A stretch of 64,000 nt of DNA from Palsa-465 sp963800475 (GTDB lineage: Bacteria; Actinomycetota; Thermoleophilia; Solirubrobacterales; Solirubrobacteraceae): positions 62,001 through 126,000 of the forward strand of contig CAWDAZ010000001.1 in assembly GCA_963800475.1 (NCBI GenBank), in the 5' to 3' direction. The notes beneath the pieces were generated by a model. The model was not told where the DNA came from and did no database searches. It saw only the letters and a program-made list of their open reading frames with translations. Shown one piece after another: positions 42,485-49,834 of this stretch (positions are counted from its first letter, which is position 1; each line of letters starts with the position of its first letter). Both the position numbers and the translations under genes were made by a program.

Positions 42485-44737
42485 GTGACCTGCGGTAGGT
42501 GGGTGATCTGCTTGTTCGCGTGCGGCGCACTGCTGGGCGCACCCTCGAGCGCGGCGGCGCTCAGCGAGTCGAGTTGTTACAACGCGACGCAGCCGAACGC
42601 CGACTACGAGGCATACGGTCCCACGGACGTGCAGGCTCAAACCGGCGACGGCAGGCTGACGGTGAATGAGAACGCCGCCGGGACACTCACCGTCTTCAAG
42701 TATCCAAATCCCAGCTATTACAACCAGATCAAGTACCTGGCGGTGAGCCGCGACATCCGCGGCCGCGTGGTCCCGCAGTACCCCAACGAGGGGTCGTTCG
42801 CGGGCCTCGTGTACGTGACCAGCCATGGCACCGGGTTCGCCTGGTTGCGGGACTGGGCGTCAGCTCAGCGCTACGACTCCACGGACACGGCGGTGCCGGT
42901 GACGACGTACCGGTCGCCCGCGCGGCTCGGGCTCACGGTGAGCGACGCAGACCTGGTCGTTCCGGGGACGGGGACGTTCGTTCGTCAGTTCTGGGTGACC
43001 CGGGCACGACGCTCACCGGTCCGCGCCGCCCGGCTCGTCTACTTCGAGAACTTCAACCCGATCGCCAACCGCCTCACCTATGCACCGATCGCGGACTGGT
43101 GCCAGTCCGCGCTGTCAGACCAGGCCGCGAGCTATGACTCCGCTCACCAGGCGATCCTGAATTCGTGGCAGGGAGTCGATCAGTCTTCGGGGAGAGCCAC
43201 CTCCGTGACCGTCGCGATCGGGCTGGCCGCTCCGGTCGCGCAGCATCAGGTCGGAGGGGACGGGTTCGACCCCGCGTCGCTCGCCGGGCAGCCGGATGAT
43301 CCGTACCTCGAGGTCGCCCATCCTCCCTACGGGCTGGGTGGTGCCAGCTCCGCCACCGGGCAGACGACCGGCGCCCTCGGAGCGCCGCTGCGCTTCGATC
43401 GCCGCGGTCGCGCGGCGCTACGAGTCCTGATCACCGCGGCGACGACGGTGGCCGACGCGCAGGCCGCGCTGGAGGGCGCCCGACGAGCGAGCTTCCCTGC
43501 GGAGCTGCGGTCCGTCACCAGCTACTGGCGGCCCTGGCTCGCGCGCACGCTGCTTCCCGCCTCACCCAATCGACGGATCGTGTCGGTCGCGAAGCGAACC
43601 CTGATCACGGTTCGCCTCGCGATCGACCCCGACAGCGGCGCGATCGTCGCCTCCTCCGACACCCAGGGGCCCTACGGAGAGGACTGGATCCGAGACGGTT
43701 CGTTCATCAACCAGCTGCTCGACCTGAACGGGTTCACCGCGATCGTCACCCGCCACAACCGCTTCTACGCAATCGTTCAGACCTCGACCACCAACCCAAG
43801 CCCGCTGCGCCCACCGGGAAACTGGGCGATGGCGTCCTACGGCGATGGCATCGACGGAGCCCCGATCCCGTGGGAGATCGACGAGACCGGGCTGGGCATC
43901 TGGGCGCTCGAGAGCCACGCCCGCTACCTGCCCGTGCCGGCACGCGGCCCCTACCTGCGCGAGGTGTTCCCGGCGATCTCGCGCGCGGCCGATTTCCTGA
44001 CGGTCTGTGTCGACCCGCTGTCCGGCCTCCAATGCTCGGCCAACGAGGACGACAACCCGACGCCCAGCCAGAGCCTGCACGGCGCCGAGACGACCGAGCT
44101 CGGCCTCCGATCCGCGCTCGCGGCAGCCGCCTCACTGGGCGAGCAGGGCTCCGAGCAGGTCAGCTGGCTGGGTCGCCTCCGGCAGCTCGACGCGGCGATC
44201 GCGCACCTGTACGACCCCGCGAGCCACTCTTACCGAGAGGCGCAGTCAGGCTCGAACGCTTACAACGTCAGCTACGGCGATGGCGGTTGGATGCTGTGGC
44301 CCGTCGCGTTCCGCCCGTACGCAGACCCGGCGATGCGCGGGGAAGCAGATGCGGTCCGCGCGGCGATGGACGCCTCGCTGCGTTCCCCGCAGGGCGAATA
44401 TGAGGGCAAGGCCCTGCTTGGGCTCGCGTACGCGTGGAGCCGGCCGACGCCTGCGCAGTCTCGCGAGCTGCACGGCGTGCTGGCGTACCTCGCGTCGACG
44501 CTGACCACCCCGACCGGGCTGTTCGGCGAGGCATGGGAGCGCTTCGGCGGCAGACCGCTCCCCGTCGAGGACATGCCACACGTCTGGGAGCACACGCTGT
44601 TCTACCTCGCGGCGCTGCGGATCGACGGGGCTCGCCGGTACGCGTTCGACGGCGCTGACTACATCACGCGTGTGTGCCAGGCGGGCGGAGCGCCGCTGGG
44701 GGTCTGCGGGGGCGGTCCTGGCCTTCAAACACGCTGA
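42485..44737 (+). CDS. Secreted glucoamylase-like (GH15-type) enzyme
   Basis: 750 residues, GTG start, signal peptide (V-I-C-L-F-A-C-G-A-L-L-G-A). The N-terminal 350 residues form a beta-sandwich of the type that precedes the barrel in bacterial glucoamylases and glucodextranases. The (alpha/alpha)6 part begins near 365: E-D-W-I-R-D-G-S-F (399-407) corresponds to the substrate-binding W-x-R-D of GH15, and P-W-E-I-D-E-T-G (462-469) carries acidic residues in the place of the general acid region. Its expected role is release of glucose from starch-like glucans outside the cell. GH15 subgroup not assignable. Confidence 0.75.
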   Translation: MTCGRWVICLFACGALLGAPSSAAALSESSCYNATQPNADYEAYGPTDVQAQTGDGRLTVNENAAGTLTVFKYPNPSYYNQIKYLAVSRDIRGRVVPQYPNEGSFAGLVYVTSHGTGFAWLRDWASAQRYDSTDTAVPVTTYRSPARLGLTVSDADLVVPGTGTFVRQFWVTRARRSPVRAARLVYFENFNPIANRLTYAPIADWCQSALSDQAASYDSAHQAILNSWQGVDQSSGRATSVTVAIGLAAPVAQHQVGGDGFDPASLAGQPDDPYLEVAHPPYGLGGASSATGQTTGALGAPLRFDRRGRAALRVLITAATTVADAQAALEGARRASFPAELRSVTSYWRPWLARTLLPASPNRRIVSVAKRTLITVRLAIDPDSGAIVASSDTQGPYGEDWIRDGSFINQLLDLNGFTAIVTRHNRFYAIVQTSTTNPSPLRPPGNWAMASYGDGIDGAPIPWEIDETGLGIWALESHARYLPVPARGPYLREVFPAISRAADFLTVCVDPLSGLQCSANEDDNPTPSQSLHGAETTELGLRSALAAAASLGEQGSEQVSWLGRLRQLDAAIAHLYDPASHSYREAQSGSNAYNVSYGDGGWMLWPVAFRPYADPAMRGEADAVRAAMDASLRSPQGEYEGKALLGLAYAWSRPTPAQSRELHGVLAYLASTLTTPTGLFGEAWERFGGRPLPVEDMPHVWEHTLFYLAALRIDGARRYAFDGADYITRVCQAGGAPLGVCGGGPGLQTR

Positions 44738-44802
44738 CCCACGCCCGGGTATAGGGTGGTCAGCCAGCCTGGTTGTCTCAACCCACCGGAGAGGAGAGGT
44801 CG

Positions 44803-45015
44803 ATGGACAGCGTCTACCGAGTCACCGAAGTGATTGGGACCAGCAGCGAGTCGTGGGAGGCCGCGGCGCGCAGTGCGGTCGAGACCGCCGGCAAGTCGGT
44901 GCGCGACCTGCGCGTCGCCGAGGTCGTCCGGCAGGACGTCACGATCGAGAACGGAAGCATCACCAGCTTCAGGGTACGTCTGGGCATCTCGTTCAAGTAC
45001 GAGTCCGGCGACTGA
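44803..45015 (+). CDS. Dodecin-family protein (flavin-Trp missing, calcium-dodecin-like)
   Basis: 70 residues from ATG 44803, with a strong GGAGAGGAGAGG ribosome site. The dodecin fold is clear: Y-R-V-T-E-V-I-G-T-S, one helix with W18, then three strands ending in S-F-K-Y-E. In flavin dodecins a Trp in R-x-L-x-W-F-E stacks on the flavin; here the segment is R-D-L-R-V-A-E, so the Trp is Val. S-W-E-A-A-A and V-R-D-L-R-V-A-E-V resemble, from memory, the mycobacterial calcium dodecin Rv0379. It should form a hollow dodecamer; flavin storage is unlikely. Confidence 0.87.
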   Translation: MDSVYRVTEVIGTSSESWEAAARSAVETAGKSVRDLRVAEVVRQDVTIENGSITSFRVRLGISFKYESGD

Positions 45016-45158
45016 CCCCCGAGGCGGGCCTGCGCGCCCTCGATCAGACGAGAAGCTCACAGCGACGGTCAGAACAGGGATAGTCTCTGCTGATCGCGGC
45101 CGGGCTCGGGTCGCGCCATACGGTGCAGCCGCTTACACAACAGAAACGGAGGGGCGCG

Positions 45159-45530
45159 ATGGGCTTTATGGATCGACTCAAGGGAGTCGCGGAGTCGGCG
45201 CAAGCCGCAACGAGCAAAGTTGGAGTCGGGGCCTCGGCGGGCCAGATGGAGCTCGCCAACCGGGCGAAGAAGCTGAACAGCGTCGGCGTCGACACGCCGG
45301 CGCACATCGACTCGATGACCGCGACCGGCAACACGGACACGCCGGGCGGGACGGAGTACGACATCGCGCTGACGCTCAGCCCGGCTGGCGGCACGCCCTA
45401 CCAGGTGACGATGAACCAGTACATCTACCCGAAGAATCCGTTCACCGAGGGCGAGAACGTGATCGTCAAGGTCGATCCGGACGATCCCAACGTGGCGATG
45501 ATCTTCGACCACGCGGGGGTGGCGTCATGA
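45159..45530 (+). CDS. Small soluble conserved protein of unknown function
   Basis: 123 residues from ATG 45159, which has GGAGGGG 4 nt before it. The N-terminal 45 residues are helical (M-D-R-L-K-G-V-A-E-S-A-Q-A-A). The remainder is a small beta barrel: D-I-A-L-T-L-S-P-A-G-G-T-P-Y-Q-V-T, then G-E-N-V-I-V-K-V-D-P-D-D-P-N-V-A-M-I-F, a pattern common in short barrel domains of actinobacterial proteins, often linked to SHOCT domains. No enzyme motif. Its stop overlaps the start of the following lipoprotein (ATGA), so they are coupled. Confidence 0.72.
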   Translation: MGFMDRLKGVAESAQAATSKVGVGASAGQMELANRAKKLNSVGVDTPAHIDSMTATGNTDTPGGTEYDIALTLSPAGGTPYQVTMNQYIYPKNPFTEGENVIVKVDPDDPNVAMIFDHAGVAS

Positions 45531-45934
45531 TCCGCAGACCACTGGCACTGCTGTCCGTCGCGGCCTCCGTCGGCATCCTCGCCGCCGGCTGCGGCGGCAG
45601 CTCGTCCTCGAGCACCTCCGCCGCGGCGCCGGCGTCAAGCACGACGACGGCCACGGCGACCACCGCGACCACGACGTCCGGGAGCACCGGCTCGACCAAC
45701 ACTGCGAACCCCGCGGTCGCGCAGGTGGTGGCCGCGTGCAAGGCGCAGGTCAACTCCTCGTCGCAGCTCTCATCGAGCGTCAAGTCGAAGCTGATCCAGC
45801 TCTGTGATCAGGCGGCAAGCGGCAACGAGGCCGGCGCGCGGAAGGCCGCGGCGCAGGTCTGCACGGAGATCATCAAGGCGACCGTCCCGCAGTCGGTGCA
45901 GGCGGCGGCGCTGGCCAACTGTCCGAAGGCCTAA
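45527..45934 (+). CDS. Small lipoprotein with Ser/Thr-rich linker
   Basis: 135 residues. Signal peptide with lipobox I-L-A-A-G-C (lipidated Cys22), then a linker of about 45 residues made almost only of S, T, A and G, then a small helical domain (about 65-135) with four Cys (A-A-C-K, L-C-D-Q, V-C-T-E, N-C-P-K) that could make two disulphides. Likely on the outer face of the membrane. No known function. Coupled to the preceding barrel protein by the ATGA overlap; a strong hairpin follows. Confidence 0.75.
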   Translation: MIRRPLALLSVAASVGILAAGCGGSSSSSTSAAAPASSTTTATATTATTTSGSTGSTNTANPAVAQVVAACKAQVNSSSQLSSSVKSKLIQLCDQAASGNEAGARKAAAQVCTEIIKATVPQSVQAAALANCPKA

Positions 45935-45950
45935 TCGAACGCGAGCGGCC

Positions 45951-45977
45951 GGGTTCCCCTCGTCTCGAGGGGAACCC
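45951..45977. terminator. Bidirectional terminator hairpin
   Basis: GGGTTCCCCTCG (45951-45962) pairs without mismatch with CGAGGGGAACCC (45966-45977) around TCT. It lies between convergent genes ending at 45934 and 45986. This is the strongest stem in the window. Confidence 0.8.
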
Positions 45978-45985
45978 GCCTCGCC

Positions 45986-47536
45986 TCACCGCAACGGCTT
46001 TCCCCACTCGGTCTCTTCGCGCAGCTGTTTCTTGAGGATCTTCCCGCCGGGGTTGCGTGGCAGCGGCTCGGTGCGGACGGAGACGTACTGCGGAACCTTG
46101 AAGTCGGCGATCCGCTCGCGGCAGTGCGAGATCACGGCGTCGACCTCAAAGCTCCCTTCATCGCCGGTGACGATCACCGCGCCGACCTTCTCGCCCATCA
46201 TGTCGTCGGGCACCGGCACGACCGCCACCTCGAGGATTCCGGGCGCACTGATCAGTGCGGACTCGACCTCGATCGAGTAGACGTTCTCGCCGCCGCGGTT
46301 GATCATGTCCTTGGCGCGGTCGACGATGTACAGCAGCCCCTCGTCGTCGATCCGGGCGAGGTCGCCGGTGTGCAGCCAGCCGTCGACGAATGTCGCGGCC
46401 GTGGCCTCGGGGTTCTGCCAGTAGCCCTGCACGACGTTCTGAGCGCGCACGAGCAGCTCGCCGACACCCGACTCGGGGTCCGGCTCGTGCAGCGCGAGGT
46501 CGACGACCGGCATCGCGAACCCGACCGAGTCCGCGTGCTCGAGCGCCTCCTCGTGCGGCAGGAACGAGGTCAGCGACGAGGTCTCGGTCAGCCCGAAGCC
46601 GTTCCCCACGCGTGCCCCCGGGAACGCATCCATGATCTTGTGCACGGAGTCGGCCGCGATCGGCGCGCCGCCGTAGGAGACCCAGCGAACGTGCTCGAGG
46701 TCGGCCTGCTGGAACAGCGGGTGCCGCGTCAGCGCGTGGTAGATCGCCGGGACGGAGGTCAGCATCTGGATGCGCTCCTCGCTGACCGTCCGCAGGAAAC
46801 CCTCGAGGTCGAGCGCGTTCGTGAGGATGAAGACCCGCGCGCCGAGCTCGTTGCAGACGAGCAGCTGGCTGTTGCAGCCGGTCACGTGGAACAGCGGCAC
46901 GTTGATCAGCGTCGCCAGCGACGGGCCCTCGGACACCTCGACGCCGATGCAGCGGAACGCGTTCTGGGTGTTCGCGAGGAAGTTCTCGTGGGAGGTCATC
47001 GCGCCCTTCGGGAATCCCGTGGTGCCGCTCGTGTAGAAGATCGCGGCGAGGTCGCCAGGCTTCAGGTCCTCCACCGCCAGCGGCTCTGCGTCGGGAAGCG
47101 GATCGCCGGGCCTGAACACGTACGCCGCCCCCGAGTTGGTCACGACGTAATCGACCTCGGGCTCGGTGAAGCGCGTGTTCACCGGCACGGTCACCAGGCC
47201 GGCGAGCTGCGCGCCCCAGAACGCCAGCACCCAGTCGATCCCGTTCGGAAGCACGATCGCGGCGCGGTCGCCGCGCGCCAGTCCCGCCGCCCTCAGGCCG
47301 CCCGCGACGCGCGACGCGCGGTCCCAGAGCTGCTGGAACGTGAGCCGTTCGCCGCCGACCTCGACGACGGCCTCGGCGTCCGGATCGCGCCCGACGCTCG
47401 CGCGGAGCATGTGCACCAGGGAATCCGGCCGGCCCGTGTACCGGGCGATGCCGTCGGCGCCGCGCTCGACCCCGCTGGTGTCAAACGGATTACGGCCCCG
47501 AGGGGCCGGTTCCACTGCCACTCGCTGCACTGCCAT
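45986..47536 (-). CDS. Acyl-CoA synthetase / AMP-binding ligase
   Basis: 516 residues from ATG 47536 with GAGAGGAGAG just upstream; an in-frame start at 47581 would add 15 residues. ANL superfamily motifs: Y-T-S-G-T-T-G-F-P-K-G (A3), Y-G-G-A-P, G-F-G-L-T-E-T (A5), W-L-H-T-G-D-L (A7) and D-R-A-K-D-M-I-N-R-G-G-E-N-V-Y (A8). The catalytic Lys is expected near the end in N-P-G-G-K-I-L-K-K. It activates a carboxylic acid, most likely a medium or long fatty acid, to acyl-CoA. It follows a GMC alcohol oxidase by 51 nt, so the pair may convert long-chain alcohols towards acyl-CoA. Confidence 0.9.
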   Translation of the reverse strand: MAVQRVAVEPAPRGRNPFDTSGVERGADGIARYTGRPDSLVHMLRASVGRDPDAEAVVEVGGERLTFQQLWDRASRVAGGLRAAGLARGDRAAIVLPNGIDWVLAFWGAQLAGLVTVPVNTRFTEPEVDYVVTNSGAAYVFRPGDPLPDAEPLAVEDLKPGDLAAIFYTSGTTGFPKGAMTSHENFLANTQNAFRCIGVEVSEGPSLATLINVPLFHVTGCNSQLLVCNELGARVFILTNALDLEGFLRTVSEERIQMLTSVPAIYHALTRHPLFQQADLEHVRWVSYGGAPIAADSVHKIMDAFPGARVGNGFGLTETSSLTSFLPHEEALEHADSVGFAMPVVDLALHEPDPESGVGELLVRAQNVVQGYWQNPEATAATFVDGWLHTGDLARIDDEGLLYIVDRAKDMINRGGENVYSIEVESALISAPGILEVAVVPVPDDMMGEKVGAVIVTGDEGSFEVDAVISHCRERIADFKVPQYVSVRTEPLPRNPGGKILKKQLREETEWGKPLR

Positions 47537-47587
47537 TTGGCTCTCCTCTCGCTGCGGGCTTCGCAGCAGAACCCTAGCCACACCCCA

Positions 47588-49564
47588 TCATGCCCCGATG
47601 TGCTCCGCGGTCCGGTGGGCGAGCGACATGATCGAGATCATCGGGTTGACGCCGGGCGCGGTCGGGAACGCCGACGCATCGCCGATCCACACGCCGGCGG
47701 TGTCGTGGAGCTCGCCGCGGCCGTCGGCGACCGAGTCGGCGGGATCCGAGCCGAACCGGCACGACCCCATCTGGTGAGCGGTGAACACGACGATGTCGTT
47801 GGGCGCCAGCGACGCGCTCTCGATTGCCGCGACGAACTCATCGAAATCGTCGCCGTCGCGCCAGATCACCGGTCGCTGGAACAACGTCACGATCTCCCTG
47901 GCGCCCGCCGCGCGGTGCAGCTTCGCCTGCTCGACGATCGCCTGGCGGAACATCCGCGCGTCGACCTCGTCGCCGAAGCCCCAGCGCGTCACCGCGCGCC
48001 CGTAGTCGTCGATCACGACCTCGCCCGCGCCGTGGTCGCGCGCGACCGACACGAACGGGGCCGTGTACCTGATCGTCGCCGCCATCCGCTCCTTGTGGCT
48101 CTGGCCGTCGACCCACGGGAACGACCCGGCGATCAGGCCGGGTGCGACGCTGATCGCCTCGATCAGGAACCCGTACTCGCCTTCGATCTGCGTGAACTGG
48201 TCCGAGAGCGCGGATTGGATCTGCCCGATCCACCCCTCGATCGGCTCGTCGTAGGTGCCGGTGACGACGCCGGCCGGATGCAGCCGCAGGTGCTTGCCGG
48301 CGGCGGGGCCGCCGATCCCCGAGCGCAACAGCAGCGCCGGCGACTCGATCGCGCCGCACGCGACCACGACGGTGCCGGCCTTGATCGTCACGGCCGTCGC
48401 CGAGCCGTCGCCGTGCGTGACCGTCGCGGCGACGCCGGTCGCGCGCCCATCCTCGACGAGGATCTTGTCGGCACGCGCGCCGACCACGAACCGGGCGCCG
48501 CCGTCGGCGGCGTCCTGGAGGAACGTCTTCATCGTCGAGAGCTTGCAGCCCTTCTGGCAGCCCGCGAAGCAGTAGCCGCACACGCGCGGGTCGTCGCAGC
48601 TCGTGTCGGCGTTGCGGGTCAGCGGCCGGCTCGGGTAGCCGAGCGCGTCGCAGCCGGCGAGCAGCTTCTTGTGGGTGCGGTTCTGGGAGGTGGCGGTGTC
48701 GTTGACCGACAGCCGCTCCCAGATCGCGTCGATGTGGCGGTCGTAGTCGGGCGAGTCGATTCCGTCGATCCCCATCGACGCCCACTCGCGCCGGATCCGG
48801 TCCGGCGTGCGGATGCAGTTCATGTAGTTGATGACCGTGCCGCCGCCGAGCGTCGCGCCGGCGAAGATCGCGATTGAGCCGTCCTCGCTCGCGGCCAGGC
48901 CGCCGCCGAGGTAGAGCTCGAACATTCCGGGCAGCTCGAGTTGCTTGAAGTCAGACTCGTTGCGGTACTGACCCTGCTCGAGCACCAGCACCTGCTTGCC
49001 GGCGCGCTGCAGCTCGGCCGCGATCACCGCGCCGCCGGCGCCCGAGCCGATCACGCACACATCGGCCTCGAGCTCCGCGGTGGAGCCGCTCACGTTCTCG
49101 ACGCCGATCGTCTTCGGCGCCTCCTCCGGGCTCGGCGGCGCCGAGGCCGGTCCCGGGTAGCCGAGCGCCTCCCAGTTCGGGTTATGGCCGGCCTCATCGG
49201 GCAGCGCGTAGAAGAACAGCAGCGTCAGCCCGCGCAGCTGGCGAACGCCGAGCTTCGCCTCCGGGCTCGAGTCGGCGACCGCGTGCAGGGTCTGGGTGCG
49301 CACCTCGACCGGCTGCTCGGCGAACCCGTTGTCGCCGATCGCGTCGAGCAGCTGGCCGATCGCCTCGATCTCCTCGGGCATCATCGACTGCGCCATCAGG
49401 CCCTCGAGCTGCGCCGGGATCCCGAGGTCCGACGCGTTGCGCCTGCAGAACTCCGCGAGCACCGGATCGTCGGTCTGGGCCTCGAACGACGGCGCGATCG
49501 TGTCGCACACCGCCTCGAGCGTCCGCCTCCGCGTGTCGCTCAGCACACCCGCAACAACTGCCAT
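47588..49564 (-). CDS. GMC oxidoreductase, long-chain alcohol oxidase-like
   Basis: 658 residues, ATG 49564 with AGGAGGG 7 nt before it. The N-terminal 150 residues form a helical domain as in fatty alcohol oxidases and gluconate 2-dehydrogenase subunit 3. The FAD site V-I-G-S-G-A-G-G (171-178) and L-E-Q-G follow, then G-G-G-T-V-I-N-Y-M-N, a Cys-rich loop C-G-Y-C-F-A-G-C-Q-K-G-C shared with this subfamily, and at the C-terminus T-A-H-Q-M-G-S-C-R, V-W-I-G-D-A-S-A-F-P and G-V-N-P-M. No signal peptide. Expected reaction: oxidation of an alcohol to an aldehyde with FAD. First gene of an operon with the acyl-CoA synthetase. Confidence 0.88.
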   Translation of the reverse strand: MAVVAGVLSDTRRRTLEAVCDTIAPSFEAQTDDPVLAEFCRRNASDLGIPAQLEGLMAQSMMPEEIEAIGQLLDAIGDNGFAEQPVEVRTQTLHAVADSSPEAKLGVRQLRGLTLLFFYALPDEAGHNPNWEALGYPGPASAPPSPEEAPKTIGVENVSGSTAELEADVCVIGSGAGGAVIAAELQRAGKQVLVLEQGQYRNESDFKQLELPGMFELYLGGGLAASEDGSIAIFAGATLGGGTVINYMNCIRTPDRIRREWASMGIDGIDSPDYDRHIDAIWERLSVNDTATSQNRTHKKLLAGCDALGYPSRPLTRNADTSCDDPRVCGYCFAGCQKGCKLSTMKTFLQDAADGGARFVVGARADKILVEDGRATGVAATVTHGDGSATAVTIKAGTVVVACGAIESPALLLRSGIGGPAAGKHLRLHPAGVVTGTYDEPIEGWIGQIQSALSDQFTQIEGEYGFLIEAISVAPGLIAGSFPWVDGQSHKERMAATIRYTAPFVSVARDHGAGEVVIDDYGRAVTRWGFGDEVDARMFRQAIVEQAKLHRAAGAREIVTLFQRPVIWRDGDDFDEFVAAIESASLAPNDIVVFTAHQMGSCRFGSDPADSVADGRGELHDTAGVWIGDASAFPTAPGVNPMISIMSLAHRTAEHIGA

Positions 49565-49594
49565 CTCGCTGCCCTCCTGATCGCCGGTTAGGCG

Positions 49595-49625
49595 ATTCTA
49601 TGTATGACGGCACCGGCCGCCGCAA
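49595..49625 (-). promoter_or_regulatory. Candidate promoter of the alcohol oxidase operon
   Basis: On the minus strand, TTGCGG (49625-49620) and TAGAAT (49600-49595) are separated by 19 bp; initiation near 49588 would leave a leader of about 24 nt with the AGGAGGG site. The spacing is slightly long, and this is a match by eye only. Confidence 0.35.
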
Positions 49626-49703
49626 GTCGGACCGCATCTCGCCGCCGGCTGAGGCGCGGAGAACTCGACACACACGGGCCCGGCGCCACGCGAGTGTCGC
49701 GAA

Positions 49704-49722
49704 GTCCGCGGTATGCGCGGAC
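49704..49722. promoter_or_regulatory. Candidate operator in the 270-bp divergent region
   Basis: GTCCGCG-GTATG-CGCGGAC, a perfect inverted repeat with 7-bp arms. It sits between the alcohol oxidase operon (leftward) and the GH35-like gene (rightward), about 80 bp upstream of the candidate promoter. The size fits a dimeric regulator site such as TetR or GntR type. No regulator gene is nearby. Confidence 0.35.
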
Positions 49723-49834
49723 AACACGACCCACCTACCAAGCACCGCAGGGGTGTGTCGCCGTTGCCGCGCCCTGAGCAGCCGCACCGCCGTCCGGTCC
49801 GCAAGTTCCCCCGGCGCTTCAGCGTTTCATCGGC

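Noticed and set aside
44724..44755. TTCAAA ... TATAGG as a promoter for the dodecin gene
   Set aside because: A 20-bp spacer and poor -35 match; not strong enough to list.
46124..48877. 917-codon plus-strand open frame across the ligase and alcohol oxidase
   Set aside because: Antisense to two strongly supported enzymes; sequence is R/V/D/A-rich without motifs.
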